Positions 24,121-38,815 of a DNA stretch of 64,000 nt are shown in pieces. The position numbers were made by a program, and so were the translations under genes. Under the pieces are notes generated by a model. That model did not search any database, was not told the origin of the DNA, and saw nothing but the letters and a program-made list of their open reading frames with translations. Origin of the DNA: Stomorhina lunata (taxonomy: Eukaryota; Arthropoda; Insecta; Diptera; Rhiniidae); assembly GCA_933228675.1 (NCBI GenBank), contig OW121744.1, positions 98,567,526-98,631,525 of the forward strand, given 5' to 3'. Position 1 is the first letter of the stretch, and every line of letters begins with the position of its first letter.

Positions 24121-25413
24121 AAAAAACATTTGATTGTGTATCTATTGAGTTAATATGTAGAATTTTCTTTGATATATTAAACTGAAAACTATGATTTTAC
24201 AAAACATAACCATAAAATCAAATATTCTATTGCTGCAAATTCTTATAGCTTAAGATGGCTCTTAATGTCTTGAGTATGTGGAGAAATGCAGGTATTAAAT
24301 TTTGAAGATATTTATTCGATATAAATCTATGTATAAGTTAAAAAAGATTTTATATTAAAGATATGTAAAGTATATATTATATAAAGATTATAGGTAAATA
24401 AGCTTATGTACCTATTCTTACATGGATGTATACTCTTATGTGTTGTATGTACATAAAAAACTGCAGTGGTCCTTTATATATAAACATATGTACAATGTAC
24501 ATATGATCCTTATGTATTTAATTTCTAATTAAAATTTTATTAAGGAGTATTTTCTCCTTATTCTAATTTAAACAAGTATTTACTCGATAATATGCAGGTA
24601 TATGCACAAATATGCATTTTATATGTTTACTTTATGTAAGTATTAGAATCCATGTGAGTATATGAACATATGCAGATATGCTCAGTGGAAACCGATTAGC
24701 ATTTATATATAGATTCCGAAATTTTGGATCTGTAACTTTATTTCATTGAATCATATAGCAATGGCTTGAGGTATATTTCGACAAATCGGCCAAGTATCTC
24801 TTTTATCGGTTTAAAATTTTAGATGCATTTTAATATAGCATATTTTAAGGGGGATATTTGACAAAGTAACATGTTTTTTCATTTATCTATTCACTTTGTC
24901 AAACAGCCCCCATAAAACTTAATTTTCGAATTCGTAAATGGAATAACAGTTTCTTGATGTAAGGAATGGAATCTACGACCCTTAATGCGCACATATGTCT
25001 AAAAATTAATGAAGTTAAACAAAATTTCTCACAGGGTCATTTATTTTTCAAAGTCTTGATATAAAATATATTTACATAATGCCTTTTATCTTATACGAAT
25101 ATATAAATGTAAAACCTCCTAGCATATACTTAAAAATATTCTCATAATACCCAACATATACGATTTATATAGAAACTGCATTTATATAATAATGCCGCAA
25201 GATGTTGCATTTCGTACTCACACACACATATATGTATATACATATGTATTCACAGTTTTATATGCATCAAAATATTTCGACAATATTAAGAAATTGCAAT
25301 TTGCAAAAGATATTAGTTCATATATTATCAAAATAACCCAATAAGCAAATTCACAAATATAAATAAGATATAAAAGTTTTCCATTCTTTCAATTTTTATC
25401 AACTTTTTGAAGA
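24121..25413. other. Spacer between Sat A blocks 3 and 4
   Basis: AT-rich with many TATATG/ACATATG steps. No gene seen. It holds one hairpin, listed separately. Confidence 0.55.
24849..24911. mobile_element. 63-bp foldback, GGGGG...TTTGACAAAGT ends
   Basis: About 21 nt at each end are inverted with three mismatches (GGGGGATATTTGACAAAGTA and the complement of TTCACTTTGTCAAAC...CCCCC), with a ~20-nt centre. It looks like a very small MITE or a deletion remnant of one. No target duplication is evident. Confidence 0.5.
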
Positions 25414-27866
25414 ATTTATAGGAAATTTTTCAAAAATTTACTATTTTTATAGGAAATTTTTCCAAAAACTTACTATTTTTATAGGAAACTTTTCAAAAAT
25501 TTACTATCTCTATCGGAAATATTTCAAAAATTTCCTATTTTTATAGGAAATTTTTCAAAAATTTCCTATTTTTATAGGAAATTTTTCAAAAATTACCTAT
25601 TTTTATAGGAAATTTTTCAAAAATTTCCTATTTTTATAGGGAATTTTTCAAAAATTTCCTATTTTTATAGGGAATTTTTCAAAAATTTCCTATTTTTATA
25701 GGAAATTTTTCAAAAATTTCCTATTTTTATAGGAAATTTTTCAAAAATTTCCTATTTTTATAGGAAATTTTTCAAAAATTTCCTATTTTTATAGGAAATT
25801 TTTCAAAAATTTCCTATTTTTATAGGAAATTTTTCAAAAATTTCCTATTTTTATAGGAAATTTTTCAAAAATTTCCTATTTTTATAGGAAATTTTTCAAA
25901 AATTTCCTATTTTTATAGGAAATTTTTCAAAAATTTCCTATTTTTATAGGAAATTTTTCAAAAATTTCCTATTTTTATAGGAAATTTTTCAAAAATTTCC
26001 TATTTTTATAGGAAATTTTTCAAAAATTTCCTATTTTTATAGGAAATTTTTCAAAAATTTCCTATTTTTATAGGAAATTTTTCAAAAATTTCCTATTTTT
26101 ATAGGAAATTTTTCAAAAATTTCCTATTTTTATAGGAAATTTTTCAAAAATTTCCTATTTTTATAGGGAATTTTTCAAAAATTTCCTATTTTTATAGGAA
26201 ATTTTTCAAAAATTTCCTATTTTTAAGGAAATTTTTCAAAAATTTCCTAATTTTATAGGAAATTTTTCAAAAATTTCCTATTTTTATAGGAAATTTTTCA
26301 AAAATTTCCTATTTTTATAGGAAATTTTTCAAAAATTTCCTATTTTTATAGGAAATTTTTCAAAAATTTCCTATTTTTATAGAAAATTTTTCAAAAATTT
26401 CCTATTTTTATAGGAAATTTTTCAAAAATTTCCTATTTTTATAGGAAATTTTTCAAAAATTTCCTATTTTTATAGGAAATTTTTCAAAAATTTCCTATTT
26501 TTATAGGAAATTTTTCAAAAATTTCCTATTTTTATAGGAAATTTTTCAAAAATTTCCTATTTTTATAGGAAATTTTTCAAAAATTTCCTATTTTTATAGG
26601 AAATTTTTCAAAAATTTCCTATTTTTATAGGAAATTTTTCAAAAATTTCCTATTTTTATAGGAAATTTTTCAAAAATTTCCTATTTTTATAGGAAATTTT
26701 TCAAAAATTTCCTATTTTTATAGGAAATTTTTCAAAAATTTCCTATTTTTATAGGAAATTTTTCAAAAATTTCCTATTTTTATAGGAAATTTTTCAAAAA
26801 TTTCCTATTTTTATAGGAAATTTTCAAAAATTTCCTATTTTTATAGGAAATTTTTCAAAAATTTCCTATTTTTATAGGAAATTTTTCAAAAATTTCCTAT
26901 TTTTATAGGAAATTTTTCAAAAATTTCCTATTTTTATAGGAAATTTTTCAAAAATTTCCTATTTTTATAGGAAATTTTTCAAAAATTTCCTATTTTTATA
27001 GGAAATTTTTCAAAAATTTCCTATTTTTATAGGAAATTTTTCAAAAATTTCCTATTTTTATAGGAAATTTTTCAAAAATTTCCTATTTTTATAGGAAATT
27101 TTTCAAAAATTTCCTATTTTTATAACAAATTTTTCAAAAATTTCCTATTTTTATAGGAAATTTTTGAAAAATTTCCTATTTTTATAGGAAATTTTTCAAA
27201 AATTTCCCATTTTTATAGGAAATTTTTCAAAAATTTCCCATTTTTATAGGAAATTTTTCAAAAATTTCCTATTTTTATAGGAAATTTTTCAAAAATTTCC
27301 TATTTTTATAGGAAATTTTTCAAAAATTTCCTATTTTTATAGGAAATTTTTCCAAAATTTCCTATTTTTATAGGAAATTTTTCAAAAATTTCCTATTTTT
27401 ATAGGAAATTTTTCAAAAATTTCCTATTTTTATAGGAAATTTTTCAAAAATTTCCTATTTTTATAGGAAATTTTTCAAAAATTTCCTATTTTTATAGGAA
27501 ATTTTTCAAAAATTTCCTATTTTTATAGGAAATTTTTCAAAAATTTCCTATTTTTATAGGAAATTTTTCAAAAATTTCCTATTTTTATAGGAAATTTTTC
27601 AAAAATTTCCTATTTTTATAGGAAATTTTTCAAAAACTTCCTATTTTTATGGGAAAATTTTCAAAAATTTTCTATTTTTATAGATAATTTTTCAAATTTT
27701 TTCTATTTTTATATATAATTTTTCAAAATTTTTCTATTTTTATAGAACATTTTTGAAAAATTTAATATTTTTATAGAAAATTTTTCAAAAGTTTTCTATT
27801 TTTATAGGAAATTTATCAAACATTTTTTATTTTTATAGGAAATTTATCAAAAATTTTCTATTTTGA
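25414..27866 (+). repeat. Sat A, block 4 (largest)
   Basis: About 79 monomers, the longest Sat A block. Units from 25700 to 27600 are nearly uniform; the first few and the last seven or eight are diverged. One unit near 27165 has the central C replaced by G. Confidence 0.97.
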
Positions 27867-29114
27867 AAAAAAAAAAATGTTCAAAAATGTTTAATGGGTT
27901 TCTGTGAGAGTTTGCATTTGTTATATATGCAATTGTATGTTATGCACATAATAATAAATAACTTAGATGTCTATGCAATTTCGAATTATTTTATGTATCT
28001 GTATATTAATATACATACAAATATTTCTTGGTTCAAGTATGTGAAATAGACTTTTTGCATATTTGCTAATATTGTGCGTATGAGTAAGTATTTTTAGGAT
28101 ATTTGTTAAAGGAAAAGGTCCTTTGTTTGTATGCTGTAGAAATTATTTGTCAATAACAAATATGCTGGTGTTGGTACATAAGTAGTTTTTTTATTTAAAC
28201 AATAATAAGACAACAAACAACTACACCGAAAGAAAGGTCATTGAATTATAAGGTACATATATGTATATTTATATAAGTATCTGTGGGCCTAAAATAATTC
28301 TTAAGATAAAACCAAAAAGCCATAAGGAAAATTTGAGAAATTATCAAGTTTTGTGAGTGACCATGGGTATGGGTTTATCATACCTTTGGCCTAAGATTCA
28401 AAGTTTTAGAATGAAGAAGATATTTTCAGACAGCAGGATGGGGAATAAGTATTGAAAGATGGGGTTTAGTATTCTCTCTAGTCAAAGGCAGAGAACTCTT
28501 ATGAAGATAAAAGCAATATTTAATTTGTTAGACAATTATTGGAAGAGTGATTATTTTTATATGAACAAAATGTATGTAGAACTACATACTTACATGCAAA
28601 CAAAACAAAAAGTATATGTGTTCTAGAGGTTCAGTAAAAAAAATAATTTTTCATATCAATATTATTCACGAATGATCCCGCATTCTATGTAATTTCTAAT
28701 ATGGCTAGAAATAGTTATTACCACAATAATCCAAAACCAAAATATTGGTTTCTATTTGGACACTTCTTGGAAACCAAATTTGTGATCATGCACATCTGCA
28801 TTCAAAACAGCTTTTAGCTCCAAATAAGAAAATCCATATCATTTTGTCAACACTTTCAACTTCTTATGTGTCAAAGTATTTAAATTATGCATAAAACTAC
28901 CTAAAAGTCAAACTATGATTTGGTCTCCAAATTTAACTAGAAACTGAACATAATTTAATTAATTTTCTAAAACTCATGTTTTTAATCTTGTTTTCTTAGC
29001 CAAACTGCAATTTTAATTACAAAAGTAAAATAAATAAAAATGCAAGAAAAAATCTTGTAAAAGGCCAAAACGAAATAGAAACATTCTACCAAAAAGGCTT
29101 AGGTCAAACCTTAA
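27867..29114. other. Spacer, no gene seen
   Basis: Unique AT-rich sequence with no coding or RNA feature that I can support. Confidence 0.55.
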
Positions 29115-32100
29115 CATAGTCTAGTCATAGTCTAGTCATAGTCTAGTCATAGTCTAGTCATAGTCTAGTCATAGTCTAGTCATAGTCTAGTCATAGTCTA
29201 GTCATAGTCTAGTCATAGTCTAGTCATAGTCTAGTCATAGTCTAGTCATAGTCTAGTCATAGTCTAGTCATAGTCTAGTCATAGTCTAGTCATAGTCTAG
29301 TCATAGTCTAGTCATAGTCTAGTCATAGTCTAGTCATAGTCTAGTCATAGTCTAGTCATAGTCTAGTCATAGTCTAGTCATAGTCTAGTCATAGTCTAGT
29401 CATAGTCTAGTCATAGTCTAGTCATAGTCTAGTCATAGTCTAGTCATAGTCTAGTCATAGTCTAGTCATAGTCTAGTCATAGTCTAGTCATAGTCTAGTC
29501 ATAGTCTAGTCATAGTCTAGTCATAGTCTAGTCATAGTCTAGTCATAGTCTAGTCATAGTCTAGTCATAGTCTAGTCATAGTCTAGTCATAGTCTAGTCA
29601 TAGTCTAGTCATAGTCTAGTCATAGTCTAGTCATAGTCTAGTCATAGTCTAGTCATAGTCTAGTCATAGTCTAGTCATAGTCTAGTCATAGTCTAGTCAT
29701 AGTCTAGTCATAGTCTAGTCATAGTCTAGTCATAGTCTAGTCATAGTCTAGTCATAGTCTAGTCATAGTCTAGTCATAGTCTAGTCATAGTCTAGTCATA
29801 GTCTAGTCATAGTCTAGTCATAGTCTAGTCATAGTCTAGTCATAGTCTAGTCATAGTCTAGTCATAGTCTAGTCATAGTCTAGTCATAGTCTAGTCATAG
29901 TCTAGTCATAGTCTAGTCATAGTCTAGTCATAGTCTAGTCATAGTCTAGTCATAGTCTAGTCATAGTCTAGTCATAGTCTAGTCATAGTCTAGTCATAGT
30001 CTAGTCATAGTCTAGTCATAGTCTAGTCATAGTCTAGTCATAGTCTAGTCATAGTCTAGTCATAGTCTAGTCATAGTCTAGTCATAGTCTAGTCATAGTC
30101 TAGTCATAGTCTAGTCATAGTCTAGTCATAGTCTAGTCATAGTCTAGTCATAGTCTAGTCATAGTCTAGTCATAGTCTAGTCATAGTCTAGTCATAGTCT
30201 AGTCATAGTCTAGTCATAGTCTAGTCATAGTCTAGTCATAGTCTAGTCATAGTCTAGTCATAGTCTAGTCATAGTCTAGTCATAGTCTAGTCATAGTCTA
30301 GTCATAGTCTAGTCATAGTCTAGTCATAGTCTAGTCATAGTCTAGTCATAGTCTAGTCATAGTCTAGTCATAGTCTAGTCATAGTCTAGTCATAGTCTAG
30401 TCATAGTCTAGTCATAGTCTAGTCATAGTCTAGTCATAGTCTAGTCATAGTCTAGTCATAGTCTAGTCATAGTCTAGTCATAGTCTAGTCATAGTCTAGT
30501 CATAGTCTAGTCATAGTCTAGTCATAGTCTAGTCATAGTCTAGTCATAGTCTAGTCATAGTCTAGTCATAGTCTAGTCATAGTCTAGTCATAGTCTAGTC
30601 ATAGTCTAGTCATAGTCTAGTCATAGTCTAGTCATAGTCTAGTCATAGTCTAGTCATAGTCTAGTCATAGTCTAGTCATAGTCTAGTCATAGTCTAGTCA
30701 TAGTCTAGTCATAGTCTAGTCATAGTCTAGTCATAGTCTAGTCATAGTCTAGTCATAGTCTAGTCATAGTCTAGTCATAGTCTAGTCATAGTCTAGTCAT
30801 AGTCTAGTCATAGTCTAGTCATAGTCTAGTCATAGTCTAGTCATAGTCTAGTCATAGTCTAGTCATAGTCTAGTCATAGTCTAGTCATAGTCTAGTCATA
30901 GTCTAGTCATAGTCTAGTCATAGTCTAGTCATAGTCTAGTCATAGTCTAGTCATAGTCTAGTCATAGTCTAGTCATAGTCTAGTCATAGTCTAGTCATAG
31001 TCTAGTCATAGTCTAGTCATAGTCTAGTCATAGTCTAGTCATAGTCTAGTCATAGTCTAGTCATAGTCTAGTCATAGTCTAGTCATAGTCTAGTCATAGT
31101 CTAGTCATAGTCTAGTCATAGTCTAGTCATAGTCTAGTCATAGTCTAGTCATAGTCTAGTCATAGTCTAGTCATAGTCTAGTCATAGTCTAGTCATAGTC
31201 TAGTCATAGTCTAGTCATAGTCTAGTCATAGTCTAGTCATAGTCTAGTCATAGTCTAGTCATAGTCTAGTCATAGTCTAGTCATAGTCTAGTCATAGTCT
31301 AGTCATAGTCTAGTCATAGTCTAGTCATAGTCTAGTCATAGTCTAGTCATAGTCTAGTCATAGTCTAGTCATAGTCTAGTCATAGTCTAGTCATAGTCTA
31401 GTCATAGTCTAGTCATAGTCTAGTCATAGTCTAGTCATAGTCTAGTCATAGTCTAGTCATAGTCTAGTCATAGTCTAGTCATAGTCTAGTCATAGTCTAG
31501 TCATAGTCTAGTCATAGTCTAGTCATAGTCTAGTCATAGTCTAGTCATAGTCTAGTCATAGTCTAGTCATAGTCTAGTCATAGTCTAGTCATAGTCTAGT
31601 CATAGTCTAGTCATAGTCTAGTCATAGTCTAGTCATAGTCTAGTCATAGTCTAGTCATAGTCTAGTCATAGTCTAGTCATAGTCTAGTCATAGTCTAGTC
31701 ATAGTCTAGTCATAGTCTAGTCATAGTCTAGTCATAGTCTAGTCATAGTCTAGTCATAGTCTAGTCATAGTCTAGTCATAGTCTAGTCATAGTCTAGTCA
31801 TAGTCTAGTCATAGTCTAGTCATAGTCTAGTCATAGTCTAGTCATAGTCTAGTCATAGTCTAGTCATAGTCTAGTCATAGTCTAGTCATAGTCTAGTCAT
31901 AGTCTAGTCATAGTCTAGTCATAGTCTAGTCATAGTCTAGTCATAGTCTAGTCATAGTCTAGTCATAGTCTAGTCATAGTCTAGTCATAGTCTAGTCATA
32001 GTCTAGTCATAGTCTAGTCATAGTCTAGTCATAGTCTAGTCATAGTCTAGTCATAGTCTAGTCATAGTCTAGTCATAGTCTAGTCATAGTCTAGTCATAG

Positions 32101-33493
32101 TCTAGTCATAGTCTAGTCATAGTCTAGTCATAGTCTAGTCATAGTCTAGTCATAGTCTAGTCATAGTCTAGTCATAGTCTAGTCATAGTCTAGTCATAGT
32201 CTAGTCATAGTCTAGTCATAGTCTAGTCATAGTCTAGTCATAGTCTAGTCATAGTCTAGTCATAGTCTAGTCATAGTCTAGTCATAGTCTAGTCATAGTC
32301 TAGTCATAGTCTAGTCATAGTCTAGTCATAGTCTAGTCATAGTCTAGTCATAGTCTAGTCATAGTCTAGTCATAGTCTAGTCATAGTCTAGTCATAGTCT
32401 AGTCATAGTCTAGTCATAGTCTAGTCATAGTCTAGTCATAGTCTAGTCATAGTCTAGTCATAGTCTAGTCATAGTCTAGTCATAGTCTAGTCATAGTCTA
32501 GTCATAGTCTAGTCATAGTCTAGTCATAGTCTAGTCATAGTCTAGTCATAGTCTAGTCATAGTCTAGTCATAGTCTAGTCATAGTCTAGTCATAGTCTAG
32601 TCATAGTCTAGTCATAGTCTAGTCATAGTCTAGTCATAGTCTAGTCATAGTCTAGTCATAGTCTAGTCATAGTCTAGTCATAGTCTAGTCATAGTCTAGT
32701 CATAGTCTAGTCATAGTCTAGTCATAGTCTAGTCATAGTCTAGTCATAGTCTAGTCATAGTCTAGTCATAGTCTAGTCATAGTCTAGTCATAGTCTAGTC
32801 ATAGTCTAGTCATAGTCTAGTCATAGTCTAGTCATAGTCTAGTCATAGTCTAGTCATAGTCTAGTCATAGTCTAGTCATAGTCTAGTCATAGTCTAGTCA
32901 TAGTCTAGTCATAGTCTAGTCATAGTCTAGTCATAGTCTAGTCATAGTCTAGTCATAGTCTAGTCATAGTCTAGTCATAGTCTAGTCATAGTCTAGTCAT
33001 AGTCTAGTCATAGTCTAGTCATAGTCTAGTCATAGTCTAGTCATAGTCTAGTCATAGTCTAGTCATAGTCTAGTCATAGTCTAGTCATAGTCTAGTCATA
33101 GTCTAGTCATAGTCTAGTCATAGTCTAGTCATAGTCTAGTCATAGTCTAGTCATAGTCTAGTCATAGTCTAGTCATAGTCTAGTCATAGTCTAGTCATAG
33201 TCTAGTCATAGTCTAGTCATAGTCTAGTCATAGTCTAGTCATAGTCTAGTCATAGTCTAGTCATAGTCTAGTCATAGTCTAGTCATAGTCTAGTCATAGT
33301 CTAGTCATAGTCTAGTCATAGTCTAGTCATAGTCTAGTCATAGTCTAGTCATAGTCTAGTCATAGTCTAGTCATAGTCTAGTAATAGTCTAGTCAAAGTC
33401 TAGTCATAGTCTAGTCATAGTCTACTCATAGTCTAGTCATAGTCAAGTCATAGTCTAGTCATATTCTAGTCATAGTCTAGTCATAGTCTAGTC
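29115..33493 (+). repeat. Sat D: 11-bp satellite (~398 copies)
   Basis: The monomer CATAGTCTAGT is repeated without visible variation for about 4.27 kb. The left edge is abrupt. All variants I see are in the last ~110 bp (33382-33490). It shares TCTAGT with Sat F. The period is close to one helical turn. Such a long perfect short-period array may be mis-sized in an assembly. Confidence 0.98.
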
Positions 33494-35395
33494 GTATGCA
33501 GTAACTCTTCATTTTACTACTAATTCTTCCACATACTAAAGAAGAATTATGTTTTATGTTTAACTAAATATATCACTTGTTTTATGTAGCGCCTTTAATA
33601 AGTTTATACAATACATACAAAGTATTTGCTTAAATTTGTGTGAATGTTTGAATTTTATAATTCCTAAAATAAAAATATATTTATATATTAACAACATTTG
33701 CATATTCATACCATCCTGGCAGCTTACATATATCCAAAATTTTATACATACAACCTTTTGCTGTGGATGCATGTTGGTTTCAACACAACAAGCGTATTCA
33801 AATGTAGCAGCAACAGCAACTCTTCATATCAACACAAATATATCAACAACATTATGTTGCATGCAGTCGTTGTATGTTGTTAGTGTAGACAACAGAGAAA
33901 ACCTTTCACTTGCATGCATTTTACCACCAAAGGATATGTATAATAAATACTTAGATACATGTATGAATATGTATATGTGAATGTGTGTGTCACATTTGTA
34001 CATTCATGTGTAGAAGTTTAGCTTCAAAATTAAGCTTGAACTTCTTTGCATACATATAAGAAATATTGAAATTCTCAAACACTCATACATAAATACTTAT
34101 AACGAAAAACATAGCAACAGATTTTTTTGAAAGCAACAGTAGTAGTTGTTATTGTACAACATGTCCTTCTGTTGCAGTTTTGTCTGCATGTCTGTCTCTT
34201 GGTACGTCCGTTCGTCCGTCTGCGTGTCCTGTTCGTCTTTTCTATCTGTCTATACTGGTTTGTTGTTTTCCTGTCTCAACTTTCTTGTTTGTGCTAGTAA
34301 GAGCTTATGAAATACATTTGTTGGTTGTACTTATTACTCCAAAAACCCTTTCCCTGCTTTGGTTTTCTTAGTACGACTCCAACGTCTACTCGTCCTGCAG
34401 ATGTTGCTGTACTACAATGTATGAATCTTAAGCCACATGACGCACAATGTGTCACTAGTAATGTATTTTGTTGTAGTTGTTGTTGTTTTTATATTTCATA
34501 ACAACAAACACTCGCACTTTTACATAGTAAAGCAATACCAACAAAATTATAAACGTTTCTAGAATCTACTACTTATGCTACCCACTTTTTGACTGCAAGT
34601 GGACCAAACTTAAATTTTGTTCGTCTTAACTTCTACAAACGACTCTAACCACTGACTGCAGCATCTTCTTGCTACAATACACACACACACAGACATCCCA
34701 ACAGCAACAGGACAACAATGTTTGTTACTAATTTAAATGCAAATGAGATTCATTTGACGTTGTTGACGACGGACTTTTAGCTATAGACTCTCTAACGTTG
34801 ACAATAAATGTTTGGTAGCTAGATCAATGTATGTACGAATGAGTGTTGCAGATGCTGGAAAGGAATTGATGTAGAAGCATGAGCGGTAAAGGGGTAAAAG
34901 GTAATATGGTGATGGCTTAAAATTTTCGTATAATTCTCCTGACCATGTAGATATTGTAGCTGATGATGTTGTCGTCTTTCTGCTTTTGTTGCTATAGAAT
35001 TTTGTGTTGCTGCTACTGTAAGTTTTGTTGTTGCTTAGTTTAAGTAGGTAGCACGAAGAACTTTTGCTGTTGTATAGATGTTTGCTCTTGTAGCAGCAGC
35101 AAGAATATTCATATTGCAGGCTTACAATTTATTTGGTAACATCTACTGTTGCTGTGATTGTGTGAGAGCTCTGACTAATTTCACTAATACAGACACATAA
35201 ATAAATGAACTATCGTAGCTTAAACGAATTAAGTATAATATTTGCAGGGGCGTTCAAAAATGATGGGAAGACCATTCAGATATAGACTATGACATAGACT
35301 AAGATATAAATTAACATATATACTAAATAAGATAACGACTAAGACATAGGTTAAGACAAAGACTAATGTAAATGTAGACTAACATAAAACCAATA
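33494..35395. other. Spacer, no gene seen
   Basis: Mixed-composition unique sequence with CAA/CAG and GTTGTT triplet patches (33800-33850, 34460-34500, 34980-35110) as often seen in fly introns. Open frames here are short and show no family resemblance. Confidence 0.55.
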
Positions 35396-37215
35396 TAGGA
35401 AAAATTTCTTTTAAAAAAAGAAAAATTGTTAAAAAATTTCCTTTAACAATTTTTGAAAAATTTCCTATAAAAATAGGAAATTTTTGAAAAATTTCCTATA
35501 AAAATACTAAATTTTTTAAAAATTTCCTATAAAAATAGGAAATTTTTGAAAAATTTCTTATAAAAATAGGAAATTTTTGAAAAATTTCCTATAAAAATAG
35601 GAAATTTTTGAAAAATTTCCTATAAAAATAGGAAATTTTTGAAAAATTTCCTATAAAAATAGGAAATTTTTGAAAAATTTCCTATAAAAATAGGAAATTT
35701 TTGAAAAATTTCCTATAAAAATAGGAAATTTTTGAAAAATTTCCTATAAAAATAGGACATTTTTGAAAAATTTCCTATAAAAATAGGAAATTTTTGAAAA
35801 ATTTCCTATAAAAATAGGAAATTTTTGAAAAATTTCCTATAAAAATAGGAAATTTTTGAAAAATTTCCTATAAAAATAGGACATTTTTGAAAAATTTCCT
35901 ATAAAAATAGGAAATTTTTGAAAAATTTCCTATAAAAATACAAAATTTTTGAAAAATTTCCTATAACAATACTAAATTTTTGAAAAATTTCCTATAAAAA
36001 TAGGAAATTTTTGAAATATTTCCTATAAAAATAGGAAATTTTTGAAAAATTTCCTATAAAAATACAAAATTTTTGAAAAATTTCCTATAACAATACTAAA
36101 TTTTTGAAAAATTTCCTATAAAAATAGGAAATTTTTGAAAAATTTCCTATGAAAATAGGAAATTTTTGAAAAATTTCTTATAAAAAAAGGAAATTTTCGA
36201 AAAATTTTCTATAAAAGTAGGAAATTTAAAAAAAATTTCCTATAAAAATAAGAAATTTTTGAAAAATTTCCTACAAAAATAGGAAATTCTTGAAAACTTT
36301 CCTATAAAAATAAGAAATTTTTGAAAAATTTACTATAAAAATTTTTGAAAATTTTCCTATTAAAATAGGAAATTTTTAAAAAATTTCCTATAAAAATAGA
36401 AAATGTTTGAAAAATTTCCAATAAAAATAGGAAATTTTTGAAAAATATCCTATAAAAATAAATTTTTCAAAAATTTCCTATAAAAATAGGAAACTTTTGA
36501 AAAATTTCCTATAAAAGTAGGAAATTTTTGAAAAATTTTCTATAAAAATAGGAAATTGTTGAAAAATTTCCTAAAAAATAGGAAATTTTTGAAAAATTTT
36601 CTAAAAAATAGGAAATTTTTGAAAAATTTCCTACAAAAATAGAAAATTTTTGAAAAATTTCCTATAAAAAAAGGAAATTTTTGAAAAATTTCCTGTAAAA
36701 ATAGGAAATTTTTGAAAAATTTCCTATAAAAATAGGAAATTTCTGAAAAATTTCCTATAAAAATAGGAAATTTTTCAAAAATTCCTATAAAAACAGGAAA
36801 TTTTTGAAAATTTCCTATAAAAATAGAAAATTTTTAAAAAATTCCTATAAAAACAGGAAATTTTTGAAAATTACCTATAAATATAGGAAACTTTTGAAAA
36901 ATTTCCTATAAAAATAGGAAATTATTGAAAAATTTCCTAAAAAAAAATGGAAATTTTTGAAAAGTTTCCTATAAAAAATGGAAATTTTTGAAAATTTTCC
37001 TATAATAATAGGAAATTTTTAAAAAATTTCTTATAAAAATAGGAAATTTTGGAAAAATTTTCTATAAAAATAGGACATTTTTGAAAAATTTCCTATAAAA
37101 ATAGTAAATTTGAAAAGAATTTGCTATAAAAATAGGAAATTTTTAAGAAAGTTTTCTTTGAGAATTTTTTAATTATAAAAATACAAGTAATTTTGAGAAA
37201 TTTTCCTATGAAATA
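35396..37215 (-). repeat. Sat A, block 5 (inverted, most diverged)
   Basis: Reverse-orientation Sat A, about 58 copies. 35560-35930 is fairly uniform. 36160-37200 shows many substitutions, one- to five-base deletions and truncated units, making this one of the oldest or least homogenised blocks. Confidence 0.96.
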
Positions 37216-38815
37216 AGAAACGAACTGGTTTTCAGTTGTCTTTGTCTTGAGCCGCCCTACTATTCAAAAACTTTTATTTATTACTAGCCTTCAATTTGCA
37301 CGCCCCTGTATTAATTAAGCTTCTAATGCATATCATTAAAAATCTACACTTAGTTTTCTTTATTTAGCATTACCGACACAATACTCAGCTTCTTCTTTTT
37401 TTTTGTTGCTGCTCGTTCGTCTTTAGGAAATTTACATATTCTACATTACTCAAACTGTCCTGACAAAATAACATGACCAACAATGGCAACATCTATAGCA
37501 AAAGCCTACATTAACATTTTCTAACTCCTGCCACCCATCGAAGGAAACTGCACTCCCCATCTCTTGCATTATTTCGTACATTTTACAACTCATTTCAAAT
37601 TTAATACATTGACTTACGCAGGATATTCATACATTTTGTATTATTACATAAAAATCTTGTTACAGTTTTTGCAGTACTTTGCCAAGACACCATCAAACGA
37701 CATACACACACACAGAGTCTCAGATACTTATCATCGGGAGTGAGTGGAAGAATAGATAGTTGCCTTATTGGAGCAACAGAGAAAGATAGTCTGATTAAAA
37801 ATGTTCGAAGTCAACACTAGTTGTGCAATACAATTATAAATTTGTCCAGTTGTATGAAAATCCTTTCGTTTTTTTTCTTTTTTGTTATTTTGGCAAAATT
37901 TTATTTGCATATTACCCAGTAAAATTATACTGACTTCTTGCAGCAGGCAGACAGACTTTTACGTATACTTAAAGTTGGTTAGTTAGACATAGATCTAGTC
38001 GACCCTGAGGGGATGAAAAAACTTTTGGGGCCTGCTAAGCGAAATGGCTTCAAGGAAACAATTCTTAGTAGAAGTTCGAAAATTAAAAAAAACGCCTCTA
38101 ATTAAATTTTTATACAAATTAACCCTTGCGTACCCATCGGGTAAATTTGTATAGAAATTTGTATAAAAATGTATTTAAAGGCGCCTTTGAATCAGTTTTT
38201 TAATCTTCCTTGAAATATAACAATGAAAACATGTTGTTTTTATTACTTTTTTTTTAAATTTGTATTTTAAAAATTTCACTTTTGACTCTGGTAATAAAAG
38301 GGTTAATAACATTTGATTTCAACCAAATTTTTAATGGATAAGGATGTAAAATATTTTGGAAAACCCTTAATAATAAGGAAAGTTTTCAATCGATTTTTAT
38401 ATAATATATCTCGTTGGAAAGCCCATTTAGTTAAACACTTGAAAATGTATTTTAAGCAGGAGTAGGCAGCCCATACCACCAGTAACCGATGAATTTTTAT
38501 AATCTTCATAAATAATACGATCGTTAATAAAACTCGTGAAAATGAGTATTAAAATCATTCAGTTGGAATTTGGATGTTAACAGAGTTGGTTGGTGCCGCT
38601 TTGTTAAAGAAAAGACAAAAGCAAAATAGGCAAGAAACAAATCAATATCCAATTTATAGCAACAAAATATACAATTCGAGAGAACAAAGAAATATAATCT
38701 CGAACAAATGTTGCCACGACACTATTATTTTTGTAAACATTGGGAATATATTTGTAAATATTGGGAATATTTTTCAAAACAGAAATTCTAATATTCAAAA
38801 ATTGTTAGATTTTAA
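37216..38815. other. Spacer, no gene seen
   Basis: Unique sequence with no supportable coding region. A short inverted pair, AATTTTTATACAAATT with TTTGTATAGAAATTTGTATA, lies near 38104-38170. Confidence 0.5.

Noticed and set aside
16503..27866. Sat A palindromes as a series of bacterial-type terminators
   Set aside because: Hairpin plus T-run looks similar, but the units are part of a eukaryotic tandem satellite with no genes upstream.
29115..33493. CRISPR-like regular repeats
   Set aside because: There are no unique spacers between the repeats, no cas genes, and the setting is an insect genome. It is a simple satellite.
33636..33980. 114-codon open frame as a possible host gene
   Set aside because: No family resemblance, unlikely residue make-up for a folded protein, overlapping frames on both strands, and no splice or start evidence.
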